From contig JAJTHM010000088.1 of assembly GCA_021297855.1 (NCBI GenBank), positions 1 through 32,342 of the forward strand: DNA of 32,342 nt, in the 5' to 3' direction. The notes below the pieces were generated by a model. That model had not been told where the DNA came from. It made no database searches and saw only the letters and a program-made list of their open reading frames with translations. Both the position numbers and the translations under genes were made by a program. The DNA is from Sphingobacteriales bacterium (GTDB lineage Bacteria; Bacteroidota; Bacteroidia; Chitinophagales; JADJOU01). Of this stretch, positions 1 through 8,202 are shown piece by piece; position 1 is the stretch's first letter, and every line of letters starts with the position of its first letter.

Positions 1-79
1 GTATAATTTCTTCGGTTGAGTTTGAAAGCGAACTCATTCAAGTATTCCTGTAGGTATCGCTCTTTCACCACATGGTAAA
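1..79. repeat. Terminal direct repeat, left copy (79 bp, exact)
   Basis: Bases 1-79 are identical to bases 32264-32342, and the identity runs exactly to the end of the window. The repeat lies inside the transposase frame. Such an exact terminal overlap is what an assembler leaves when it closes a contig on itself, either from a true circle or through a shared repeat. Confidence 0.97.
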
Positions 80-305
80 TACCTAGTAAAAAACGTTTCA
101 AATTTGAAATGGTAACATTTATCCATTTTAAATCAATTTTGGATTTCAATTCTTCTGAAATAGTTTGAATATTTTCTTCAAAATAATTTTTCAAATTTAC
201 ATAACTGCTTGATTTGTAGGAAAACAATATACTATCAGACGCAATATTTTTTTTCGTCTGTTTATAATTTGACGAAGAAAAATTATATGTACATTTGTTA
301 TTCAT
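1..305 (-). pseudogene. IS1595/ISXO2-like transposase, C-terminal part (runs off the window edge)
   Basis: Reading the minus strand from an ATG at 305 down to base 1 gives an open frame with no stop. Its last part, WINVTISNLKRFLLGIYHVV followed by a KERYLQEYLNEF-type stretch and KLNRRNY, matches the C-terminal catalytic region of IS1595/ISXO2-type transposases (third catalytic residue Asn, then Lys, then the NRR tail). A SDSILFSYKSSSYVNL stretch sits where the second catalytic Asp is expected. The zinc-ribbon N-terminus and first Asp are missing: in-frame stops TGA TAG lie just upstream and the next gene begins at 373. The frame would continue from base 1 into 32263-32227 if the window ends are joined, giving 113 residues. 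It is therefore a decayed or truncated element, or an orphan domain. Family assignment is by eye. Confidence 0.7.
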
Positions 306-372
306 TTGCTGCACCTATCAGAAATACCGTTGCCGTTATTAGAATATAAAAAGTTCCACAAAAGCGAATAGC

Positions 373-1080
373 ATGAAAAAATTATCCATCATAATTCCTG
401 CATACAATGAAGGAAAAACCATATACCAAATACTTGACAAGATTAAGTGCGTTACATTGATCAACGAAATTCAAAAAGAAGTAATCGTGGTCAATGACTG
501 CTCAACAGAGGATACGGAAGCAGTCATCCAAGAATATATACGTAATAACCCAGGCTTGAGTATCACTTATCTAAAACATGAGACGAACAAAGGAAAGGGT
601 GCGGCGCTGCATACAGGAATCAAAAATGCAACAGGAGATTACCTCATTATTCAAGATGCAGACCTAGAATATGACCCCAATGAATATAATATTTTACTAA
701 AGCCCATCACAGATGGTTTTGCGGATGTAGTTTATGGCTCCAGATTTATAGGTGGCAAGCCGCATCGAATTCTTTTCTTTTGGCATACAATTGGCAATAA
801 ATTTTTGACTTTCATTTCCAACATGTTTACAAATCTCAACCTGACCGATATGGAGACTTGTTATAAAGTTTTTAGAACGGACATCATTCAATCACTAGAA
901 CTGAAAGAAGAGCGGTTCGGATTCGAACCTGAAGTAACGGCAAAGATTTCATGCATTCCCAAAATTCGGATTTATGAAGTAGGGATATCCTATTTTGGGA
1001 GAACGTATGATGAAGGTAAGAAAATTGGTTGGAAAGATGGATTTAGAGCCCTATACTGCATTCTGAAGTATGGACTATAA
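373..1080 (+). CDS. Family 2 glycosyltransferase, DPM1-like (polyprenyl-phosphate sugar transferase type)
   Basis: The 235-residue protein starts with the GT-A fold signature [14 protein letters not shown] (residues 4-17). It has the nucleotide-binding VNDCSTEDT stretch near 40-48 and the metal-binding D95-A-D97 in [19 protein letters not shown], and the later ETCYKVFR and [11 protein letters not shown] motifs, are typical of dolichol- or undecaprenyl-phosphate mannose/glucose synthases. No C-terminal membrane helices are present, so it resembles the soluble single-domain members that move a sugar from a nucleotide donor to a lipid phosphate at the inner face of the membrane. It begins 67 bases after the transposase fragment. 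It heads a run of four plus-strand genes (phosphatase, acyltransferase, methyltransferase) that look like envelope-glycan functions. The acceptor and sugar cannot be told from sequence. Confidence 0.88.
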   Translation: MKKLSIIIPAYNEGKTIYQILDKIKCVTLINEIQKEVIVVNDCSTEDTEAVIQEYIRNNPGLSITYLKHETNKGKGAALHTGIKNATGDYLIIQDADLEYDPNEYNILLKPITDGFADVVYGSRFIGGKPHRILFFWHTIGNKFLTFISNMFTNLNLTDMETCYKVFRTDIIQSLELKEERFGFEPEVTAKISCIPKIRIYEVGISYFGRTYDEGKKIGWKDGFRALYCILKYGL

Positions 1081-1118
1081 AAGCTCTAAGAAACAAAAAA
1101 AATCTTGTAAAAGATTGA

Positions 1119-1616
1119 ATGAAACGATTAATCATTGTCAGACATGCTAAATCAAGCTGGAACTACCCAGACCTCAAGGACTTTTATAGACCTCTTAACG
1201 ACAGAGGATTTCAAGATGCGGTCAATATGGCCGATTATATCAATAATAAGGGTATGGACATAGGTTTATTTATATCGAGTCCTGCAGTGAGGGCATTGAC
1301 CACTGCAAATTTATTTGCCAAAACCATGCGTTATCCGATAGACAAAATAGAACAAGAGCCTTCATTTTATGAGTTTTTCGACGATGGCGATATCATGCTA
1401 TCCAAAGTTCGAACATTAGATAATCGTCTATCTGCGGTGGCAATTTTTGGACACAACGATACCTTATTAAACTTGGTTGAGAATTTATCCCATGGTCAGA
1501 TTACTAAATTTCCCACCTGCGCTGCTGCTTGCGTAGTGTTTCCTATCAATAGTTGGTCAGAGATAAAAACAAAGAATGGTCAAGTTGAATTTTTCATGAC
1601 CCCCAAGTCACTATAG
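1119..1616 (+). CDS. SixA-like histidine phosphatase (phosphoglycerate-mutase fold)
   Basis: The 165-residue protein opens with the RHG-type catalytic motif R8-H9 in LIIVRHAKSSW. It carries the SSPAVRAL phosphate-binding arginine (R58) and a second catalytic histidine, H112, in FGHNDTLL. That order and the short length fit the SixA branch of the histidine phosphatase superfamily, whose E. coli member removes phosphate from phosphohistidine in signalling or PTS proteins. The target here is unknown. The gene is 38 bases downstream of the glycosyltransferase and probably shares its transcript. There is no signal peptide, so it is cytoplasmic. Confidence 0.85.
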   Translation: MKRLIIVRHAKSSWNYPDLKDFYRPLNDRGFQDAVNMADYINNKGMDIGLFISSPAVRALTTANLFAKTMRYPIDKIEQEPSFYEFFDDGDIMLSKVRTLDNRLSAVAIFGHNDTLLNLVENLSHGQITKFPTCAAACVVFPINSWSEIKTKNGQVEFFMTPKSL

Positions 1617-1667
1617 TTGCAGGATTAAAAATCCAAACTAAAATTCCTCAGTACAACAAAAAACTTT

Positions 1668-1675
1668 TATCTTTG
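1668..1675 (+). promoter_or_regulatory. Candidate -7 promoter element (TATCTTTG)
   Basis: TATCTTTG matches the Bacteroidota TAnnTTTG element and lies in the 147-base gap before the acyltransferase at 1764. I see no TTTG at the -33 position, so this is a motif match only. The leader would be about 85 bases. Confidence 0.4.
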
Positions 1676-1763
1676 TCCTATAAGCCTTTCATATCCCTTG
1701 TTTGGGAAAGACATTACACTACTAATATATGCCATTTAGTTTAGCCTATACACGTCAAATAAG

Positions 1764-2417
1764 ATGAACAGCGGAAAGAAAATTTGTATTGTAGGCGCTG
1801 GAGGGTTTGGCAGAGAGGTGCTTTGCTGTTTGATAGACATTATCAAACCCAAAAATCTAAAAATTGAAGAACTAGCCTGCTTTATGGTAGGTGATGCCTA
1901 CTATAAAGAATCTAAAATTTTGGGAATCGATGTCATCCCCCAATCGTCATTTGATCCTGAGTTATATGATGTGGTAGTAGCCATCGGTGATCCCGTGTCG
2001 AGAAAGAGAGTGGTAGAGAGTTTGCCCACGAATACAAGCTACACAACGATTATACATCCGAGTGCTGTTATATCCCAATGGGTGGAGCTAGGTGAGGGAA
2101 GTATCGTCACAGCAGGAACTATATTGACTTGTCATATCAAGATTGGCAACCACGCCCATTTGAATTTACATAGAACTATTGGACACAATTGCACGATTGG
2201 CGAATTTTTCACCACTGCACCAGCTGTCAATATTAGTGGCGATTGTCAAATTGGGAGTTGCGTTTTCTTTGGGACCAATTCTGCCATAAAGCAAGGCATA
2301 ACGATTTGTGATCATGTGACGATAGGTATGGGAGGCATTGTTGTCAAAAACGTCTCTGAAAAAGGGGTGTATGTAGGAAATCCTTTGAAAAAGCTCGAGA
2401 AAAAAGTGAATAATTAG
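1764..2417 (+). CDS. NeuD/PglD-like sugar O- or N-acyltransferase with left-handed beta-helix
   Basis: The 217-residue protein has an N-terminal Rossmann-like half starting CIVGAGGFGREV (residues 8-19), as in NeuD/PglD enzymes. From about residue 97 (IHPSAVIS) a run of hexapeptide repeats forms the left-handed beta-helix that binds acetyl-CoA. H141 in TIGHNCTIGEF corresponds to the catalytic histidine of PglD. The C-terminus has the usual GVYVGNPLKKL end. Such enzymes acetylate amino sugars or sialic acids used in surface polysaccharides or glycoprotein glycans. Its neighbours, a glycosyltransferase upstream and a methyltransferase 46 bases downstream, suit that role. The exact substrate is not readable. 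Confidence 0.85.
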   Translation: MNSGKKICIVGAGGFGREVLCCLIDIIKPKNLKIEELACFMVGDAYYKESKILGIDVIPQSSFDPELYDVVVAIGDPVSRKRVVESLPTNTSYTTIIHPSAVISQWVELGEGSIVTAGTILTCHIKIGNHAHLNLHRTIGHNCTIGEFFTTAPAVNISGDCQIGSCVFFGTNSAIKQGITICDHVTIGMGGIVVKNVSEKGVYVGNPLKKLEKKVNN

Positions 2418-2463
2418 TGTTTGGGTTAAAGAAAGAAGAAATAAAAACGGTATAAAATTTATA

Positions 2464-3225
2464 ATGGCCTATAGTGTAAATGAATATTGGGAAGATGTAG
2501 CCCAACGAATAAAGTCGAGAGAAATCGGAAATGTCATAGCAGGTGATGATGAACCCTATTATGTATATAAGCGAGCACTCTCGCAGAAGATTTTAAGAGA
2601 ATTCGATCTCAAGAATAAATCAATCCTTGAACTTGGCTTTGGCGCAGGAGGCAATTTGATTGAATTTGCCACGATGCAAACCGCTAAAATATATGGTGCT
2701 GACCGCTCCAAGACGATGTATGACCTATCCTCTTCCCTGCTGAAGGATATTCCAAACCTAGAATTGCATTTAATTCAAAATGAGACCTTGCCGTTCGCAG
2801 ATCATTCGATAGACTATGTATTCACTATCACTGTGCTGCAGCACAATACGGATGAAGAATCGTTGAGAAAAGTCATCAAGGAATTGTGCAGGGTGGCCAA
2901 GGATAAAATCGTCATTGCGGAGAGAATAGAAAACCCAATGCGTGGCGATGAGCTATGCATGGGCCGTCCGATTGACTACTATCAAAATCTATTTGGCGCA
3001 GACGGTTTCAGTCTACAAGAAGTAAAGTTTTTGCAATTACAAGCCAGCTATTATGTCTGCGGAGCTATTCGAAAATTATTGAATCCAAAAACAAGAAGAG
3101 AAGGAGAACCATTGACTAAGTTTTCTCTCATGCTCCAATCTATCTTGCTTCCTGTTACTAAAGTAATAGATCAAATCATTCCTTCTAATAGAGATTTGGC
3201 CTATTTGGTTTTTAGAAAAAGTTAG
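2464..3225 (+). CDS. Class I SAM-dependent methyltransferase
   Basis: In this 253-residue protein, motif I is ILELGFGAGGN (residues 54-64), which binds the AdoMet carboxyl end. The acidic residue after strand 2 is D80 in IYGADRS. Post-motif LPFADHSIDYVFTITVLQH (about 109-127) is the typical Methyltransf_11 motif II region. The C-terminal 80 residues, rich in hydrophobic and basic residues, probably form a substrate-specific cap. It closes the glycan-like gene run and could methylate a sugar or a lipid. No closer family is recognised. Confidence 0.82.
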   Translation: MAYSVNEYWEDVAQRIKSREIGNVIAGDDEPYYVYKRALSQKILREFDLKNKSILELGFGAGGNLIEFATMQTAKIYGADRSKTMYDLSSSLLKDIPNLELHLIQNETLPFADHSIDYVFTITVLQHNTDEESLRKVIKELCRVAKDKIVIAERIENPMRGDELCMGRPIDYYQNLFGADGFSLQEVKFLQLQASYYVCGAIRKLLNPKTRREGEPLTKFSLMLQSILLPVTKVIDQIIPSNRDLAYLVFRKS

Positions 3226-3314
3226 TTTATTAAATTTGTTTGCGTGTTTTTCCTTTTGATCTTTCCTAAATCAAGGTCTTATACTAAAGTGAATATATTT
3301 TGTTTGACGATTTA

Positions 3315-3336
3315 CAAAGGGAATAAAAATCCTTTG
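3315..3336 (+). other. Short inverted repeat between methyltransferase and ssb
   Basis: CAAAGG (3315-3320) and CCTTTG (3331-3336) can pair around a 10-base loop. There is no uridine tract after it, so it is a weak hairpin. The 217-base gap otherwise holds only AT-rich sequence, including a near-match to the -7 element (TATCTTAG at 3412-3419) 23 bases before ssb. Confidence 0.25.
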
Positions 3337-3442
3337 ACTATGCGCAAGTGCTAACGGAACATAATTGATCATTTTTTACATTTATTTTCTTAGTTAATTT
3401 ACCATTTCTTTTATCTTAGCTCTTTATTTAAATTATACAATC

Positions 3443-3886
3443 ATGGTAAACAAAGTAATATTATTGGGAAGAGTGGGCAAAGACCCAGAAGTAAAGCAAT
3501 TTGATAATGGTTCAATAGCCAACTTCACTATTGCGACGAACGACAACTATAAAGACAAATCAGGTCAGAAAGTAGAGCGGACTGATTGGCACAACATTGC
3601 AATTGGCTCTCCTGGACTAGTAGATTTAGTATCAAAATACGTCAAAAAAGGAGATCTGCTTTATGTCGAAGGAAAAATTAGAACGCGTGAATATGAAAAA
3701 GAAGGTCAGAAAAGATATTTGACAGAAGTCAGAGTGGATACCTTACAACTCATGCCAAAGGGTCAGGCTGGAGTAGGATCATCTAATTCCAACGACAGTA
3801 ATCCAGAACAAAAATCTATGTCTAGCGCTCCTAATGCTGACTTCGTATCTGATGCTGTCAGCATGGATGATGATTTGCCATTCTAG
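3443..3886 (+). CDS. ssb: Single-stranded DNA-binding protein
   Basis: The 147-residue protein has an N-terminal OB fold of about 105 residues: MVNKVILLGRVGKDPEVKQF, then NFTIATNDNYKDKSG, TDWHNIAIG and VEGKIRTREYEKEGQKRY. A Ser/Asn/Gln-rich linker follows, then the acidic tip DDDLPF that docks SSB partner proteins such as RecQ, RecO and PriA. Length and layout are those of bacterial SSB. It coats single strands during replication, repair and recombination. It has its own upstream gap with a near-consensus -7 motif. serS follows 48 bases later, a plausible co-transcript. Confidence 0.97.
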   Translation: MVNKVILLGRVGKDPEVKQFDNGSIANFTIATNDNYKDKSGQKVERTDWHNIAIGSPGLVDLVSKYVKKGDLLYVEGKIRTREYEKEGQKRYLTEVRVDTLQLMPKGQAGVGSSNSNDSNPEQKSMSSAPNADFVSDAVSMDDDLPF

Positions 3887-3934
3887 TTCATTCCATTCCT
3901 CAAGATTTAACCCAACCTAGCCAGGTCGAATTAT

Positions 3935-5203
3935 ATGATTCCTATTCAAAAAATTAGAGCGCACAAGGAAGAACTAGCCATAAAGCTGAAAAAGAAAAAT
4001 TTTTCTAACCTTCACCTCCTCGATGAAATATTAACGCTTGACGATAATCGCAAGTCCACCCAACGCTTGTTGGATGAGCTTTTAGCACAATCAAATCAGC
4101 TATCAAAGCAGATACCTATTCTTATGAAAGATGGGAAAAAAGAAGAAGCGGAGACCTTAAAAATAGAATCAGCAAATCTTAAATCAGCTACTCAGGCTTA
4201 TGCCGATGAAATGCGCGCATTGGAAAAGTTAATTCTCGATCTTCACGCTCAGATACCGAATATTCCCCATGATAAAGTAGGGTATGGTAAGTCTGCTGAG
4301 GATAACACGACCGTGCGAACAGGCGGTGAAATACCCAACCTCATTGATGGCGCATTACCCCATTGGGAATTGACGAAGAAATATGACATCATCGATTTTG
4401 ACCTTGGTGTGAAATTAACCGGTGCTGGGTTCCCTGTCTATAAAGGAAAAGGAGCTAAATTGGAGCGAGCCTTGATTCAATATTTTTTAGATAAAGCTAC
4501 GGAAGCTGGCTATTTGGAAATTATACCCCCACTCATGGTCAATGAAGAATCTGCTTTTGCCACAGGGCAGTTGCCTGATAAAGAAGGCCAGATGTATCAG
4601 AACCATGACGGCTTTTATATGATTCCGACAGCAGAGGTTCCCGTGACAAATATTTACAGAGATACGGTTTCCGCTGAGTCAGACTTGCCGATTAAATTAA
4701 CTGCCTACTCGCAGTGTTTTAGACGGGAAGCAGGGTCCTATGGCAAAGATGTGCGGGGACTGAATCGGTTACATCAATTCGACAAAGTAGAAATCGTTCA
4801 ACTAGTCCAACCAGATACTTCCTATGATACGCTTGAGACTATGACTTCTCATGTCGAAAGTTTATTAATAGAATTAGGTTTGCCATACCGGGTTTTATTG
4901 CTCTGTGGTGGCGATATGAGCTTTGCTTCTGCATTTACTTATGACCTAGAGGTATACTCTGCCGCGCAGGAAAAATGGTTGGAGGTGAGTTCTGTTTCCA
5001 ATTTTGAAGATTTTCAAGCGAACCGTCTGAAAGCGAGATTTAAAAATGGCGAAGGAAAAATAGAACTCTGTCATACCCTCAATGGCTCTGCCTTAGCGCT
5101 ACCAAGAATTGTAGCTGCTCTGCTAGAAAATAATCAGACGGAAAAAGGGATTCGAATACCACAAGTATTAGTTCCTTATACCAAATTCGAGTACATAGAT
5201 TAA
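3935..5203 (+). CDS. serS: Seryl-tRNA synthetase
   Basis: The 422-residue protein charges tRNA-Ser (and tRNA-Sec where present) with serine in the cytoplasm. Residues 1-105 form the characteristic long antiparallel coiled coil that grips the tRNA extra arm. The class II catalytic core follows, with TAEVPVTNIYRD near 232-243, motif 2 at CFRREAGSYGKDVRGLNRLH (261-280) and motif 3 at NGSALALPRIVAALLEN (383-399). The C-terminus IPQVLVPYT is also family-typical. No key residue is missing. Start and length fit the family. Confidence 0.97.
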   Translation: MIPIQKIRAHKEELAIKLKKKNFSNLHLLDEILTLDDNRKSTQRLLDELLAQSNQLSKQIPILMKDGKKEEAETLKIESANLKSATQAYADEMRALEKLILDLHAQIPNIPHDKVGYGKSAEDNTTVRTGGEIPNLIDGALPHWELTKKYDIIDFDLGVKLTGAGFPVYKGKGAKLERALIQYFLDKATEAGYLEIIPPLMVNEESAFATGQLPDKEGQMYQNHDGFYMIPTAEVPVTNIYRDTVSAESDLPIKLTAYSQCFRREAGSYGKDVRGLNRLHQFDKVEIVQLVQPDTSYDTLETMTSHVESLLIELGLPYRVLLLCGGDMSFASAFTYDLEVYSAAQEKWLEVSSVSNFEDFQANRLKARFKNGEGKIELCHTLNGSALALPRIVAALLENNQTEKGIRIPQVLVPYTKFEYID

Positions 5204-5241
5204 TTCAACTAAACTTACATTAAACATTAATACTTTAAATT

Positions 5242-5931
5242 ATGAACCAATATTCAGAAATCGTATCACAAGCATCTGTATCCGAGAGAACAGACTTTTA
5301 CAAAAGAACGTATTTACATGTAGCCATAGCTGTCTTGGCCTTTATGGTCGTCGAGAGCTTTTTACTCAAATTTATTCCAGGAGAAATGATTGGGCTGATG
5401 CTAGGAGGAAGCTATGTATGGCTCTTCATCATTGGCTTATTTTGGCTAGGATCGTTTATAGCCAATAAATTTGCATTTTCCCTCAGTAGAAGCGCTCAAT
5501 ATTTTGGATTGGGATTATATGTGCTTTTGGAAGCCATCATATTTCTACCAATGTTGTATATAGCCTCAGCCTACAGTGGTGGGGAAGTTATTATGCAAGC
5601 AGCTATCATTACCTTATCTATGTTCGGAGGGTTGACGGCTTTAGTATTTATGTCAGGTTATGATTTTTCTTTCATGCGCACAGGCATTACTATTGGTGGA
5701 TTTATCGCCTTGGGACTTATCGTAGCTGGTGCTATTTTTGGATTTAATTTAGGCCTTTGGTTTTCTGTAGGTATGGTAGTGCTCGCTTCTGCTAGTATTC
5801 TATATCAAACGAGTCAAATAAAAGATACGTATACCACAGACCAATATGTAGGTGCTGCTTTGCAAATATTCGCATCAGTCATGCTACTCTTCTGGTATAT
5901 TTTGAGAATATTGATGAGCCGGAGAGACTAG
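5242..5931 (+). CDS. Bax inhibitor-1 / YccA family membrane protein
   Basis: The 229-residue protein begins with a short hydrophilic stretch ending in ERTDFYKRTYLHVA. About seven hydrophobic segments follow (near 26-45, 55-72, 82-105, 112-130, 137-155, 160-178 and 205-222). It ends in a basic tail, RRD. The segment TYTTDQYVGAALQIFASVMLLFWYILRI near the end is the BI-1/YccA/YetJ signature region, with the acidic residues that form the pH-sensitive calcium-leak site in the family. It is an inner-membrane protein. In bacteria, relatives interact with FtsH or conduct calcium. It sits 38 bases after serS and is followed directly by a strong terminator. Confidence 0.9.
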   Translation: MNQYSEIVSQASVSERTDFYKRTYLHVAIAVLAFMVVESFLLKFIPGEMIGLMLGGSYVWLFIIGLFWLGSFIANKFAFSLSRSAQYFGLGLYVLLEAIIFLPMLYIASAYSGGEVIMQAAIITLSMFGGLTALVFMSGYDFSFMRTGITIGGFIALGLIVAGAIFGFNLGLWFSVGMVVLASASILYQTSQIKDTYTTDQYVGAALQIFASVMLLFWYILRILMSRRD

Positions 5932-5952
5932 TCCGAATCTTTCTATTTATAT

Positions 5953-5985
5953 AAAACGTCCCTCCTATCAGGGACGTTTTTTTTT
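5953..5985 (+). terminator. Rho-independent terminator
   Basis: AAAACGTCCCT (5953-5963) pairs perfectly with AGGGACGTTTT (5970-5980) over 11 bp around a 6-base loop. The run of nine T ends at 5985. It ends the ssb-serS-BI-1 run and insulates the peptidase gene, whose own -7 motif lies 21 bases further on. Confidence 0.95.
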
Positions 5986-6005
5986 CCACTTTCCCGAAAA
6001 ATTAG

Positions 6006-6013
6006 TAAATTTG
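6006..6013 (+). promoter_or_regulatory. -7 promoter element of the peptidase gene (TAAATTTG)
   Basis: TAAATTTG is an exact TAnnTTTG match, 17 bases before the ATG at 6031 and just after a terminator, where a new promoter is needed. No clear -33 TTTG is seen because that region is the T tract of the terminator. Confidence 0.6.
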
Positions 6014-6030
6014 AAAGAAAAATAGACGCA

Positions 6031-8196
6031 ATGTTTAGAATTTGGATTTTAACTATATTATTGGGGGGAACTGCGATGTGTCATGCCCAAATTTCCTACC
6101 CTACGACCAAAAAGGTTGTACAAATGGATACTTATTTCTCAAAGTCTGTAGCCGATCCTTATCGATGGCTAGAAGACGATAATAGTGAGGAAACAAAGCA
6201 GTGGGTGTCCGAACAAAACCAGGTGACCAAAACCTATTTTGATAAAATTCCATTTAGAAGCCAATTTTATAAAAGAGTAGAAGAAATCTACAATTATCCT
6301 AAATACAGCAGCCCATTTCAAAAAAAGGAATGGATATATTGGTATCATAATGATGGGTTACAAAATCAATCTAGTATCTATAGAAAGAGTAAAAAAACTG
6401 GAATAGAGGAACTAGTTATCGACCCAAACAAACTAAGTGAAGATGGCACTATAGCTATTAAACAGTTTAGACTAAATAAAGAAGGCACTCTAGCTGGGAT
6501 ATCAATTTCTGAATCTGGAAGCGATTGGCAGAAAATAAAAATACTAGATTTAAAAACTAAGCAGTTTCTCAATGATGAAATACAATGGGTTAAGTTTAGC
6601 GGAATAGCATGGGTAGGTGATGGATTCTACTACAGTCGCTTCCCTGAATTGGATCCCAAAGCGAATAAATTATCTGCGGAAAATAAAAATAATCAAGTCT
6701 ATTTTCATAAATTGGGGAATCCTCAAGCGAAAGATAGACTTATATTTCAAGATCAAAATAATCCGAATAAAAATTTTTCTATTTACACTTCGTATGATGA
6801 AAAATATTTATTTCTATCCATCAGCGAACGAGGCAGCAGCAAAAGAGGCAATGCCCTCTATATAAAGGAAGCCGACAATCCTTTTGATGATTTCAAACCG
6901 ATTAAAGATAGTATAACGGATTATAATTATTGGGTGGTAGAGGTACTTGAACACGAGCTCATCCTTGAAACGAATGAGAATGCTCCAAACAATAAAATCA
7001 TTTCCATACCATTAGCTAATGTCAACTTAAAAGAGGCTATAACAATCATTCCTGAAAACAAAAAAAATGTACTCTCGGATATCGTATCTTCTGGCAAAAG
7101 ATTATTTGTGCAGTATCTCGAGGATGTAACTACCAAATGTTATATTCATAAATACAATGGGGAAGCCATCGGAGAATTAGTCTATCCGGATTTGGGTAGT
7201 GCTAGTAATGTCAATCGAATTGAGGAAGATAGCATTGTCTACTACAGCTTCAATTCATTTGGAATTCCTCCTACTATTTATCAATACAACCTGAATAGTG
7301 GAGAGAGTTCGGTGTTTAAAAAGTCTGAATTCAAAGGAGAAACAGATTTCGTTACAGCGCGCGTTTTCTACCCTTCAAAAGATGGGACAAAAATTCCACT
7401 TTTTTTGGTCCACAAAAAAGGATTGAAACTAGACGGTAAGAATCCAACCCTACTCTATGGATATGGAGGTTTCAACATTTCCTTACAACCCAATTTTAGT
7501 CCGACACTTATTCCATTTCTAGAAGCTGGAGGGGTCTATGCCCAGGCCTGTCTTCGAGGAGGTGGAGAATATGGTGAGAATTGGCATCAGGCAGGAACAA
7601 AATTGAAAAAACAAAATGTATTTAATGATTTTATCGCCGCTGCAGAATACCTCATTCAAAAAAAATATACCTCCAAAAACTTTTTAGCGATTCGTGGAGG
7701 CAGTAACGGAGGACTTTTAGTAGGAGCTGTCACCAACCAGCGTCCAGACTTATTTCGTGTAGCTATACCACAAGTAGGTGTTATGGATATGCTTCGCTTT
7801 CATAAATTCACTATTGGCAAGGCATGGATATCTGACTATGGTTCGAGTGAATCCGATTCGGCTATGTTTAAATATTTATTTAGCTACTCACCACTACACA
7901 CGATCAAATCCGACCGTGAGTATCCGAGTGTTCTTGTCACGACTGCGGATCACGATGATAGAGTAGTACCGGCGCATTCCTTCAAATATGCAGCAACCCT
8001 TCAAGAAAAATATAAGGGCAAAAGACCCATGCTCATACGCATAGATACTAAGAGTGGACATGGGGCAAGTAATACGAAAAAAATGCTCGAGTTGACTGCA
8101 GATATTTATTCGTATATCTTTTATGAAATGGGTATAAACCCAAAGATACCCCTTGCGGAACCTGAGAAAAAGGTAGTCAAAATGTGGACGGAGTAG
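6031..8196 (+). CDS. Secreted prolyl oligopeptidase (S9A serine peptidase)
   Basis: The 721-residue protein has a signal peptide of about 19 residues (hydrophobic WILTILLGG, then cleavage after CHA). The N-terminal PYRWLEDDNSEETKQWVSEQN motif is followed by a seven-bladed beta-propeller of about 350 residues and a C-terminal alpha/beta-hydrolase domain. The catalytic triad is visible as Ser558 in RGGSNGGLL, Asp642 in TTADHDDRVVP and His677 in SGHGAS, matching Ser554/Asp641/His680 of the pig enzyme. Such enzymes cleave after proline in short peptides. The signal peptide places this one in the periplasm, which is common in Bacteroidota. It is a single-gene transcript, convergent with recN only 6 bases away. 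Confidence 0.95.
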   Translation: MFRIWILTILLGGTAMCHAQISYPTTKKVVQMDTYFSKSVADPYRWLEDDNSEETKQWVSEQNQVTKTYFDKIPFRSQFYKRVEEIYNYPKYSSPFQKKEWIYWYHNDGLQNQSSIYRKSKKTGIEELVIDPNKLSEDGTIAIKQFRLNKEGTLAGISISESGSDWQKIKILDLKTKQFLNDEIQWVKFSGIAWVGDGFYYSRFPELDPKANKLSAENKNNQVYFHKLGNPQAKDRLIFQDQNNPNKNFSIYTSYDEKYLFLSISERGSSKRGNALYIKEADNPFDDFKPIKDSITDYNYWVVEVLEHELILETNENAPNNKIISIPLANVNLKEAITIIPENKKNVLSDIVSSGKRLFVQYLEDVTTKCYIHKYNGEAIGELVYPDLGSASNVNRIEEDSIVYYSFNSFGIPPTIYQYNLNSGESSVFKKSEFKGETDFVTARVFYPSKDGTKIPLFLVHKKGLKLDGKNPTLLYGYGGFNISLQPNFSPTLIPFLEAGGVYAQACLRGGGEYGENWHQAGTKLKKQNVFNDFIAAAEYLIQKKYTSKNFLAIRGGSNGGLLVGAVTNQRPDLFRVAIPQVGVMDMLRFHKFTIGKAWISDYGSSESDSAMFKYLFSYSPLHTIKSDREYPSVLVTTADHDDRVVPAHSFKYAATLQEKYKGKRPMLIRIDTKSGHGASNTKKMLELTADIYSYIFYEMGINPKIPLAEPEKKVVKMWTE

Positions 8197-8202
8197 CACA
8201 TA

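Noticed and set aside
5953-5985. CRISPR-like or other array signal
   Set aside because: It is a single terminator hairpin. No spaced direct repeats typical of a CRISPR array, and no tRNA or rRNA gene, were seen anywhere in the window.
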